A DNA stretch of 6,532 bases from JAAXQD01 sp032126435 (lineage in GTDB: Bacteria > Desulfobacterota > Desulfobacteria > Desulfobacterales > UBA11574), in contig JAQBBE010000004.1 in the NCBI GenBank assembly GCA_032126435.1, forward strand, positions 1 to 6,532, given 5' to 3'. Numbering within the stretch: the first letter of the stretch is position 1; every line of letters starts with the position of its first letter. The notes beneath the pieces are model-generated. The model searched no databases. It was given only the letters and a program-made list of their open reading frames with translations, and was not told where the DNA came from. Shown here piece after piece: positions 1 through 5,210 of the stretch. Both the position numbers and the translations under genes were made by a program.

Positions 1-3
1 AGT

Positions 4-88
4 GTTTCAAGCGGTGATGCGTTAAAAATTTCAAGCTGTTTGAGGAGCTTGCGACGAGTTCTTGAAATTTAGCAGCACAGCTTGAAAC
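4..88. repeat. Nested inverted repeat, REP-like intergenic element
   Basis: The outer arms GTTTCAAGC (4-12) and GCTTGAAAC (80-88) are exact reverse complements. Inside them AAATTTCAAG (26-35) and CTTGAAATTT (61-70) are a second exact 10-bp pair. Short pairs (GTG 14-16 with CAC 76-78, TGC 18-20 with GCA 72-74) bridge the two, so the whole element can fold into one interrupted stem with a 25-nt apical loop (36-60). There is no T-tract directly after it, so it does not look like a simple intrinsic terminator. Its form resembles repeated palindromic elements found between genes in Desulfobacterales genomes; that comparison is from memory and copy number cannot be checked in this window, which holds one copy. 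Confidence 0.7.
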
Positions 89-96
89 GCCCCCAA

Positions 97-137
97 ATGG
101 TCACTGAGCGAGCAAAACGGACTTTTTACGAGACCAT
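97..137. repeat. Short inverted repeat ATGGTC/GACCAT beside the REP-like element
   Basis: ATGGTC (97-102) and GACCAT (132-137) are exact 6-bp inverted arms around a 29-nt spacer that includes GACTTTTTACGAGACCATCA-like sequence. The pairing is short and could arise by chance, but its position only 9 bases after the previous element suggests they may be parts of one composite repeat. The rest of 138-224 shows no gene, hairpin or promoter that I can support. Confidence 0.35.
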
Positions 138-224
138 CAATGTTGCTAACTTGAGATTATAAAACCAGATTCAACTCCTGCACGCAATGATTTTTTCTGA
201 AGAGGACATAAGAAACCATTCGAC

Positions 225-327
225 GTTACAATCTGCAACGAAGCATTCTTTTTTTGCAATATAGCATAACATATTAATATCAATTTGTATTTTAATCTAT
301 GCGTAAAGAAGCATTGCAAATTGTAAC
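225..327. promoter_or_regulatory. Probable enhancer (activator-binding) region of the first sigma-54 promoter
   Basis: Two direct copies of TGCAAYnwAGCAT occur 21 bp apart (234-246 and 255-267), which is two helical turns and puts them on the same DNA face. A third site lies in the opposite orientation: GTTACAATCTGCAAC (225-239) and ATTGCAAATTGTAAC (313-327) match as inverted repeats at 13 of 15 positions. The sites lie about 110-210 bp before the predicted transcription start, the usual distance for an NtrC-family activator. The binding protein is not identified; the function is inferred from spacing, repetition and the neighbouring -24/-12 promoter. Confidence 0.55.
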
Positions 328-368
328 TATCCTTTCACAATTTCGGTTTCACACCAGTAACAGTATTT

Positions 369-381
369 AATCAATTTTTTC
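369..381 (+). promoter_or_regulatory. Possible IHF-binding site
   Basis: AATCAATTTTTTC matches the IHF consensus WATCAANNNNTTR at every defined position except the last (C instead of R). It sits between the putative enhancer sites and the -24/-12 promoter, where IHF commonly bends DNA in sigma-54 systems. The surrounding DNA is very AT-rich, so a chance match is possible. Confidence 0.35.
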
Positions 382-408
382 AATATGATACCATAATTTT
401 TGCATTAT

Positions 409-424
409 TGGCACAGGAGTTGCT
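409..424 (+). promoter_or_regulatory. Sigma-54 (-24/-12) promoter of the UspA-like operon
   Basis: TGGCAC-AGGAG-TTGCT matches the sigma-54 consensus TGGCAC-N5-TTGCW at every defined position, with the invariant GG (410-411) and GC (422-423) exactly 10 bases apart. The transcription start is predicted near 435. This makes an ATG at 431, in frame with the first gene, unusable and supports the downstream ATG at 476. The leader would then be about 41 nt. Such promoters need an ATP-dependent enhancer-binding activator. Confidence 0.85.
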
Positions 425-475
425 GTATCAATGGCCAAAGGCAAAAAACAAATCGCACAAAGGAGAGATTTAGCC

Positions 476-652
476 ATGTTTAAATTCAAAGAGACTTTCG
501 ACAGATTGATGGTGGCAATTACCTTTGCCCAAGCCAATGAACATGAGCTTGCGCTCGATGTCTTACATGACCGACCGGAAAGGGACAGCCGGAAAAGAGT
601 CGATGCCCATATTCGACGCAGCGAAGAAACCCGGCCGCAGATGCGCATTTAA
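476..652 (+). CDS. 58-aa small protein consisting mostly of the TFA segment
   Basis: I do not recognise a named family. Residues 14-30, AITFAQANEHELALDVL, form a predicted amphipathic helix or helical hairpin that recurs in the next two genes (67-83 and 25-41 there). The C-terminal half (31-58) is highly charged, rich in Arg, Glu and Asp, and probably extended or disordered. There is no signal peptide or membrane segment, so it should be cytoplasmic. The start is chosen at 476 because AAAGGAGAG lies about 10 bases before it and because the alternative in-frame ATG at 431 precedes the predicted transcription start. It is the first gene after the sigma-54 promoter, 36 bases ahead of the UspA-like gene, so co-transcription is likely. 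Its role is unknown; it may bind or oligomerise with the two larger proteins through the shared segment (inference). Confidence 0.72.
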   Translation: MFKFKETFDRLMVAITFAQANEHELALDVLHDRPERDSRKRVDAHIRRSEETRPQMRI

Positions 653-688
653 CCGGGCCGATGTGTTGAAGGGTAAAAGGGGATAAAA

Positions 689-1195
689 ATGAAAAAAGTT
701 TTATTGGCCATAGACGGTATGACACCCGACCGAAAGGCATTTCGCTACGCGGTTGCACTTTGCCAGCGAATAAGAGCGGAGTTGAGCATATTTCAGATTA
801 TCAGGCCACAGTATTATCGAGAATATAAAAAAAAGATCCGAAAGAAAGGCTTGTTCGCGAGAAAGTTTGTTGAAGGGTCTATGATGGCGGCCACCTTTGC
901 CGAAGCCGGTGAACATGAGACCGCTTTGGATATCATGGCCGAGGTTTCAAAGGAAATCAGACGTCTCTTGCAGGAATCCGAAGAAGCAGGCGTTCATTGT
1001 CATTTTTCGATCAAGTCGGGGAATCCTGAAAAGGAGATTGTCAATTATGTAAACGACCATCGGAACGTTGTTTTGACCATCTACGATGTTTCTGATCAAG
1101 GTGCCGATCAAAACGCCAGTATTTCTGAAAAGAAAAATGCACTCGCAAAAATAACAAAAAGATTGTCCGTTCCCTTGGTCACTGTTCACACATAG
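689..1195 (+). CDS. UspA-like protein with inserted TFA segment (168 aa)
   Basis: The N-terminus MKKVLLAIDG (beta strand ending in the conserved Asp9), a helix at 14-30, the strand ELSIFQII (31-38) and the C-terminal strand VPLVTVHT (161-168) fit a universal stress protein alpha/beta fold. Between strand 2 and the following helix is a basic linker (43-60, many Lys/Arg), then AATFAEAGEHETALDIM (67-83), the segment shared with both neighbours. A long helix (84-100) and GNPEKEIVNYV (111-121) follow. The ATP-binding motif G-x2-G-x9-G-S/T expected before the last strand is not present: that region (136-150) is polar and lacks the glycines. It therefore probably does not bind ATP in the usual way. 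It is cytoplasmic by composition. AAAAGGGGAT just upstream is the ribosome-binding site. Fold assignment is fairly secure, function is not known. Confidence 0.82.
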   Translation: MKKVLLAIDGMTPDRKAFRYAVALCQRIRAELSIFQIIRPQYYREYKKKIRKKGLFARKFVEGSMMAATFAEAGEHETALDIMAEVSKEIRRLLQESEEAGVHCHFSIKSGNPEKEIVNYVNDHRNVVLTIYDVSDQGADQNASISEKKNALAKITKRLSVPLVTVHT

Positions 1196-1241
1196 AAACC
1201 AATAGAAAAAGAAATAAATAGAACAGAGGAGGAGATAGAAA

Positions 1242-1799
1242 ATGGCAGGAATTTTTGGAAGAATCAAACAAAAGTTGAGTAAAGCCGGCAGTAAAATGGA
1301 CAAGTATCAGGAGGCGATCACATTTGCCCAAGCCGGTGAATCCGAATATGCTATGGAAACAATGGCGGAACAAAGAGAAGAGCAAGCACCTACAAAATTA
1401 CTGGTTATGGGCAGAGAAAGCGCTTTTTCAAAAGAAATCATCGACTATGCTCTGGAAATGGCGCAGCGGATGTCCTATGATATTCTGGCCTTAAATACTG
1501 CTCCTTTGTCCTGCGATACATTCAAGCTCTTTTCGTCTTCTCGCAATCAGGTCTGTGAAGAGTTTAAGAGCATGTCTGAAAAAAATGCCGCTTTATTTCA
1601 GGAAGCTGCTGCTGAAAAAGGGATCCATTTTGACCACATCGTGATGTTCAGCGAGCCGGAAGCGGCGCTGGAATCCATCACCATAGAACACAGAGATATC
1701 GCTTTTGTGGTTTCGGAAACGGTGGAAGATCGTGCCGTAAGCAGAATAGAAGAGGGTGAACGCCTCCGCACCAATCTTTTCGTTTATTCCATGGTGTAA
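1242..1799 (+). CDS. UspA-like protein with N-terminal TFA segment (185 aa)
   Basis: Residues 1-48 are an N-terminal extension: a basic amphipathic stretch MAGIFGRIKQKLSKAGSK, then AITFAQAGESEYAMETM (25-41), the segment shared with the two preceding genes. A UspA-like domain follows: strand KLLVMG (52-57), helix 63-77, strand DILALNT (80-86), long helix 103-126, strand HFDHIVMF (129-136), helix EPEAALESI (138-146), strand DIAFVVSE (152-159) and last strand NLFVYSMV (178-185). The conserved N-terminal Asp of ATP-binding UspA proteins is replaced (VMGRES) and no G-x2-G-x9-G-S/T motif is seen, so nucleotide binding is doubtful. AGGAGG (1227-1232), 9 bases upstream, is a very strong ribosome-binding site. 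It lies 46 bases after the previous gene and is the last gene before the terminator, so it closes the operon. Confidence 0.82.
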   Translation: MAGIFGRIKQKLSKAGSKMDKYQEAITFAQAGESEYAMETMAEQREEQAPTKLLVMGRESAFSKEIIDYALEMAQRMSYDILALNTAPLSCDTFKLFSSSRNQVCEEFKSMSEKNAALFQEAAAEKGIHFDHIVMFSEPEAALESITIEHRDIAFVVSETVEDRAVSRIEEGERLRTNLFVYSMV

Positions 1800-1844
1800 G
1801 GGGCATTTTAGTACTCGTGATGACCGGTTTTTTTGCGATCCAAA

Positions 1845-1856
1845 ATTGCCGGCAAT
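1845..1856. repeat. 12-bp perfect palindrome
   Basis: ATTGCCGGCAAT is a perfect palindrome in the trailer of the first operon. It could be a dimeric protein-binding site or a small mRNA hairpin. A second short hairpin, GATGA-CGAA-TCATC (1868-1881), lies just after it. Neither has a T-tract, and the functional terminator is the one at 1916-1954. Confidence 0.3.
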
Positions 1857-1915
1857 AGCCGCTGATGGATGACGAATCATCGGAAAACCCAAGTCAGCAG
1901 ACCGCATATAATCCG

Positions 1916-1954
1916 AAATCCGGCCTTTGTAAAAAGGCCGGATTTTCTTTTTTT
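1916..1954 (+). terminator. Intrinsic (rho-independent) terminator of the first operon
   Basis: A perfect 13-bp stem pairs AAATCCGGCCTTT (1916-1928) with AAAGGCCGGATTT (1933-1945) around a GTAA tetraloop, followed by TCTTTTTTT (1946-1954). It ends the UspA-like operon about 117 bases after its last stop codon and separates it from the second regulatory region. Because the A-rich side precedes the stem, it might also act on the opposite strand, though no gene on that strand is seen. Confidence 0.93.
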
Positions 1955-1983
1955 ACCGCTTATCTCTCTGCAGGGCGTTATAA

Positions 1984-2080
1984 TTTGCAACACCATCTTC
2001 GTTTTTGCAACACCACATAACCGATTGTATTATTTATTGTTTAGAGTTTTGGCTTTTAATTTATTGCATATTGCAACACA
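1984..2080. promoter_or_regulatory. Probable enhancer region of the second sigma-54 promoter (three TTGCAACAC sites)
   Basis: TTTGCAACACCA occurs identically at 1984-1995 and 2004-2015, exactly 20 bp apart, and TTGCAACACA occurs at 2071-2080. The sites lie about 105-200 bp before the predicted transcription start at 2185, a normal enhancer distance. Their core (TGCAAC) is shared with the sites before the first operon, suggesting one activator for both. The rest of 1955-2158 is AT-rich and codes for nothing I can support. Confidence 0.6.
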
Positions 2081-2158
2081 CGGTTTGTGCATTTTGTTAA
2101 TGCCAATTGCCTCAATATATTTAACAATATCAGTAAGATTAATTACAATTCGTGAAGT

Positions 2159-2174
2159 TGGCACGAATGATGCT
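2159..2174 (+). promoter_or_regulatory. Sigma-54 (-24/-12) promoter of the transporter gene set
   Basis: TGGCAC-GAATG-ATGCT matches the -24/-12 consensus except for one T to A change (TTGCW to ATGCT). The invariant GG (2160-2161) and GC (2172-2173) are exactly 10 bases apart, and the -24 element has the favoured CACG. Transcription should start near 2185, giving a leader of about 58 nt to the 28-aa gene. It is on the same strand as, and directly before, the transporter genes. Confidence 0.8.
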
Positions 2175-2242
2175 GGTTTCTGTAGTAAAATTTTCTAAAA
2201 CGCTGATAACGGATGTTTTAATAGCTTAGAATGGAGGGAGAT

Positions 2243-2329
2243 ATGGATACACATTTTATTTTCGGCCTGGCGCTGGTTGCCTTTGCTTTTGGGTTATGTT
2301 TTAAGTTTAGAAAGAATAAAAAGAAATAA
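2243..2329 (+). CDS. 28-aa single-helix membrane peptide
   Basis: This small gene starts at an ATG preceded 3-10 bases upstream by GGAGGGAG, the best Shine-Dalgarno sequence of the second transcript. The product has a short N-terminus (MDTH), a hydrophobic stretch at about 5-20 (starting FIFGLALVAFAFG) and a strongly basic C-terminus, KFRKNKKK. By the positive-inside rule, the N-terminus should face the periplasm and the tail the cytoplasm. It is the first gene after the sigma-54 promoter and 68 bases before the permease, so it may be an accessory subunit of that permease, much as KdpF is for Kdp (analogy only). I do not recognise the sequence. An in-frame ATG at 2231 is rejected because it lies before the ribosome-binding site. 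Confidence 0.62.
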   Translation: MDTHFIFGLALVAFAFGLCFKFRKNKKK

Positions 2330-2397
2330 CAGGTTGATAACCAGGTAATTTTTTGGACTATGCGAGTACACGAGGAACAGAAAGGAATATCTTAGCA

Positions 2398-4212
2398 ATG
2401 ACACCTGAAATGATTTTGACCATGATCGTACTTGGTTTTGCAATTGTTCTGTTTATTTTTGAATGGGTTCGCGTCGATGTTGTGGGGATTATTATGATGG
2501 TTTTGCTTCCCCTTATCGGTCTGGTATCGCCCAAAGAAGCATTCTTAGGATTAAGCAGTAACGCCGTTGTCTCCATCATAGCGGTGATTATCATCGGCGC
2601 CGGTCTTGACAAAACAGGGGTAATGAACAAAGTGGCCGGACCCATCGTCAAGCTGGCCGGCAACAGTGAAAAAAAGGTGATTACCCTGATATCCGGCACC
2701 GTGGGAATCATTTCCAGCATGATGCAGAACATCGGAGCTGCTGCGCTGTTCCTTCCAGCGACCCAGCGGATTTCCAAAAGAATGGGGATACCAATATCTC
2801 GAGTGCTGATGCCCATGGGATTCTGTGCCATCATCGGCGGGACCATCACACTGGTCGGCGCCAGTCCCACCATTCTGTTGAACGATTTAATGGTTCTTGG
2901 CGGGAAAAAGCTGGAGCCTTTCGGTCTTTTTACCCAAACTCCCATCGGGATCTGCCTCCTTTTCAGTGCCATTATCTATTTTCTTATTTTAGGCAAATTT
3001 GTCCTTCCGGCCGCAGAAGGCGAAGCGGAAAAAGGGGTCACGGCGTTGCTGATGGAAGCCTATGAGGGACTTGAACATACATTTGAAATCCACATTCCCG
3101 ATAATTTTGACGGTCCCAGAACCTTAGAGGACCTGGCCATCAGGCCCAAGTTCCTGGTGACGGTAGTGGCCATCAATTTTGCTTCTGAAAATGAAAAAAG
3201 TTTTGTGCCGAAAAGCAGCAATGCAATCTCTCCGGGAGATGACATTGCCGTTATCGGGCAGGTAAAAATGATTCATATGCTGGCTGAAGAATACGGATGG
3301 GAAGTTAAAGACGGCCTGGATATTTTCGGAGAGAGTCTTGCCGTTATTAATGCCGGAATGGCGGAAACGGTGGTTTCTCCCCGGTCTGAATTGATCGGAA
3401 AAACCATGAGTCAAGTCAATTTTAAAGAATTGTACGGCGTAAATCCGGTGGCGCTGTTTACCGGCAATAAAATTATTTACAGCAACTTAACCCATATCCG
3501 GCTCCAAATGGGCGACACCCTGTTACTTCAAGGACCTTGGGAGAAATTTCACATTTTAAGAAATCAGCCTCAGCCACGCGCGCTCACCTTTGCCACGGCT
3601 CTGGAAGGTGAAATCATGCGCCCTGAAAAGGCCAAGCTGGCGGTGATCTGGCTGGCAGTGGCACTGGGACAAATTATAATTTTTAAGATTCAGCTTTCGG
3701 TGGCCCTCATGTCCGGAGCCCTCGGCATGATCATCACCGGTGTGCTCTCGGTGGATGAAGCGTATCGCGCTGTGGACTGGATGACGGTTTTCCTCTTGGC
3801 CGGACTGATTCCTTTAGGTATGGCCTTTGAAAAAACCGGAACTGCTGCTTTTATCGCCCAATTCGTATTGGGGTTGCTGGGCCATCCCTCTCCCATTGTA
3901 CTCCTGGCGGCGGTGGGTGTCATGACCTCTTTTTTCACCCTGGTGATTTCCAATGTGGGCGCAACGGTTCTCTTGGTTCCGCTGTGCATGAACATGGCGG
4001 TCATGGCCGGCGGTGATCCAAGAATGGCCGCACTGGTTGTGGGACTGTCCGCGTCCAACACGTTTGTGCTGCCAACCCATCAGGTCAACGCGCTCATTAT
4101 GAGGCCCGGGGGGTATCGAACCGTAGACTATGCCAAGGCAGGTGTGGTGATGACGGTCATCTTTTTAACGGTTGAACTTACAATCCTCTATTTCTTTTAC
4201 GGAATTCAATAA
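2398..4212 (+). CDS. SLC13/DASS-family permease with two internal RCK_C (TrkA-C) domains
   Basis: A 604-aa inner-membrane protein that should import an anion, probably coupled to Na+. Two membrane blocks (about 5-205 and 410-602) flank a soluble cytoplasmic region. In the first block, QNIGAA (110-115) and GASPT (154-158) occupy the family's substrate/sodium hairpin positions. In the second, SNVGAT (518-523) and SNTFVLPTHQVNA (553-565) do so. The cytoplasmic region holds two RCK_C-like domains (about 240-300 and 322-388), each ending in the typical 'GD-x-[IL]-x-[VL]-x-G' strand (DDIAVIG 281-287, GDTLLLQG 372-379), which usually sense a ligand. The family includes sulfate transporters of cyanobacteria and algae; sulfate would suit a sulfate reducer, but the substrate cannot be read from sequence. 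The ATG at 2398 is preferred (AAAGGA upstream) over an in-frame TTG at 2353, which lacks a good ribosome-binding site. Confidence 0.9.
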   Translation: MTPEMILTMIVLGFAIVLFIFEWVRVDVVGIIMMVLLPLIGLVSPKEAFLGLSSNAVVSIIAVIIIGAGLDKTGVMNKVAGPIVKLAGNSEKKVITLISGTVGIISSMMQNIGAAALFLPATQRISKRMGIPISRVLMPMGFCAIIGGTITLVGASPTILLNDLMVLGGKKLEPFGLFTQTPIGICLLFSAIIYFLILGKFVLPAAEGEAEKGVTALLMEAYEGLEHTFEIHIPDNFDGPRTLEDLAIRPKFLVTVVAINFASENEKSFVPKSSNAISPGDDIAVIGQVKMIHMLAEEYGWEVKDGLDIFGESLAVINAGMAETVVSPRSELIGKTMSQVNFKELYGVNPVALFTGNKIIYSNLTHIRLQMGDTLLLQGPWEKFHILRNQPQPRALTFATALEGEIMRPEKAKLAVIWLAVALGQIIIFKIQLSVALMSGALGMIITGVLSVDEAYRAVDWMTVFLLAGLIPLGMAFEKTGTAAFIAQFVLGLLGHPSPIVLLAAVGVMTSFFTLVISNVGATVLLVPLCMNMAVMAGGDPRMAALVVGLSASNTFVLPTHQVNALIMRPGGYRTVDYAKAGVVMTVIFLTVELTILYFFYGIQ

Positions 4213-4295
4213 AATTATCACGAAAGCGCGAAAAATACATTTGTATGTTTTTGTGTTTATCTTTAGAAAAACTTTGCGTTAGGAGATTATTTATT

Positions 4296-5147
4296 ATGGC
4301 GATTATAACCATATCAAGGGGATGTTTCAGCCACGGTCAGATGATTGCCGAGAAAGTTGCCGAAATGTTAGGATATGAATGCGTGAGCAGGGAAATCCTG
4401 GTCGAAGCCGCCCATCTATTTAAGGTTTCAGAAAAAAAACTGCTCAAATCGCTTCATGACGCCCCGACCATTCTTGAACGGATTACACACGGTAAAACAA
4501 AATATCTTGCCCAACTTCAGGCTGCCCTGCTCGAATATGTCAAAGAAGACAACATCGTATATCACGGTCATGCCGGACATCTTCTGCTTACGGATATTCC
4601 TCAGGTTCTGAAAGTGAGGATACTCGCTGAAAAAGAGGACAGGATCGCCTTGCTACAACAAAAGCAAAATATATCCCGAGAAAAGGCATTGACAGTTATT
4701 GAAAGTGAAGACCAAAATCGTATTAACTGGACGCGCTACCTTTACAAAACGGATATCAACGACCCCTGGCTTTATGATATTGTAATTAAAATCGGGTTGT
4801 TGACAATCGACGATGCCTGTGAAATCATCTGCCGTGCGGCAAAAAGCGAAAGCTATCAAACATCCCCGGAATTTAAACAGGCAATCGTTGATCTTGCCAT
4901 TACCAAACATGTTGAAGCATCGCTTCAATCGATCTGTGAAGCTGATGTCTTCGTCAGAAACGGGGAGGTTCATGTAAAGGTTGCAGCCCAAAAAATCAAA
5001 AAAACCGGTTATTCCAGTCCGGCATTGCAACACCATATCGGAGAAACGTATCAGAATGATTTAATCCGTGAGATTAAGGAAATAACGAATAAAATCCATG
5101 GAGTTAAAGGTGTTTTCTGTCAAGTTGACCCGCCTTATTATACTTAG
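4296..5147 (+). CDS. Cytidylate-kinase-like protein with C-terminal BON-like domain
   Basis: Residues 1-190 follow the cytidylate-kinase-like family: MAIITISRG (strand 1), the nucleotide loop, LGYECVSREIL (25-35), VYHGHAGHLLL (88-98) and a lid-like basic region RINWTRYLYKTDINDPWLYD (142-161). In relatives the loop reads like SRGTFSGGK; here it is SRGCFSHGQ (7-15), so a glycine is His13 and the phosphate-binding lysine is Gln15. Catalysis is therefore doubtful, and it may be a nucleotide sensor or pseudokinase (inference). Residues about 200-277 resemble a BON domain (VFVRNGEVHVKV 218-229, then IHGVKGVFCQV 267-277). The start at 4296 is chosen because AGGAG (4281-4285) precedes it; an in-frame ATG at 4245 would add 17 unlike residues. 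It follows the permease by 83 bases with no convincing terminator, so the two are probably co-transcribed. It is predicted to be cytoplasmic. Confidence 0.82.
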   Translation: MAIITISRGCFSHGQMIAEKVAEMLGYECVSREILVEAAHLFKVSEKKLLKSLHDAPTILERITHGKTKYLAQLQAALLEYVKEDNIVYHGHAGHLLLTDIPQVLKVRILAEKEDRIALLQQKQNISREKALTVIESEDQNRINWTRYLYKTDINDPWLYDIVIKIGLLTIDDACEIICRAAKSESYQTSPEFKQAIVDLAITKHVEASLQSICEADVFVRNGEVHVKVAAQKIKKTGYSSPALQHHIGETYQNDLIREIKEITNKIHGVKGVFCQVDPPYYT

Positions 5148-5210
5148 AGATCGAGAGTCAGGGATCAAAAACCAAGTGCTCTATTCTCAATATAAAACAA
5201 GTTAAGTCGT

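Noticed and set aside
431..475. In-frame ATG at 431 as start of the first small gene (73 aa)
   Set aside because: It overlaps the sigma-54 promoter zone and lies before the predicted transcription start near 435; the ATG at 476 has a good AAAGGAGAG site.
138..475. CRISPR array or tRNA in the first intergenic region
   Set aside because: There is no regularly spaced long repeat and no cloverleaf; only the short regulatory repeats described are present.
1869..2198. 109-aa open frame on the + strand
   Set aside because: It runs through the intrinsic terminator, the enhancer sites and the second promoter, has no ribosome-binding site and has unnatural composition.
2358..2972. 204-aa open frame on the - strand
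   Set aside because: It is antisense to the clearly coding permease gene and its translation resembles no protein; it is a shadow of the + strand codon pattern.
4231..4253. Possible terminator between the permease and the kinase-like gene
   Set aside because: Only a 4-bp AT-only stem (ACAT/ATGT) with mismatches below it precedes the T-rich run, too weak to support termination.
4653..5036. 127-aa open frame on the - strand
   Set aside because: It lies wholly within the kinase-like gene, which has strong family matches on the + strand.
5100..5116. TGGAGTTAAAGGTGTT as a third -24/-12 promoter before the histidine kinase
   Set aside because: The essential GC of the -12 element is GT and the -24 element lacks CAC, so it does not meet the consensus.
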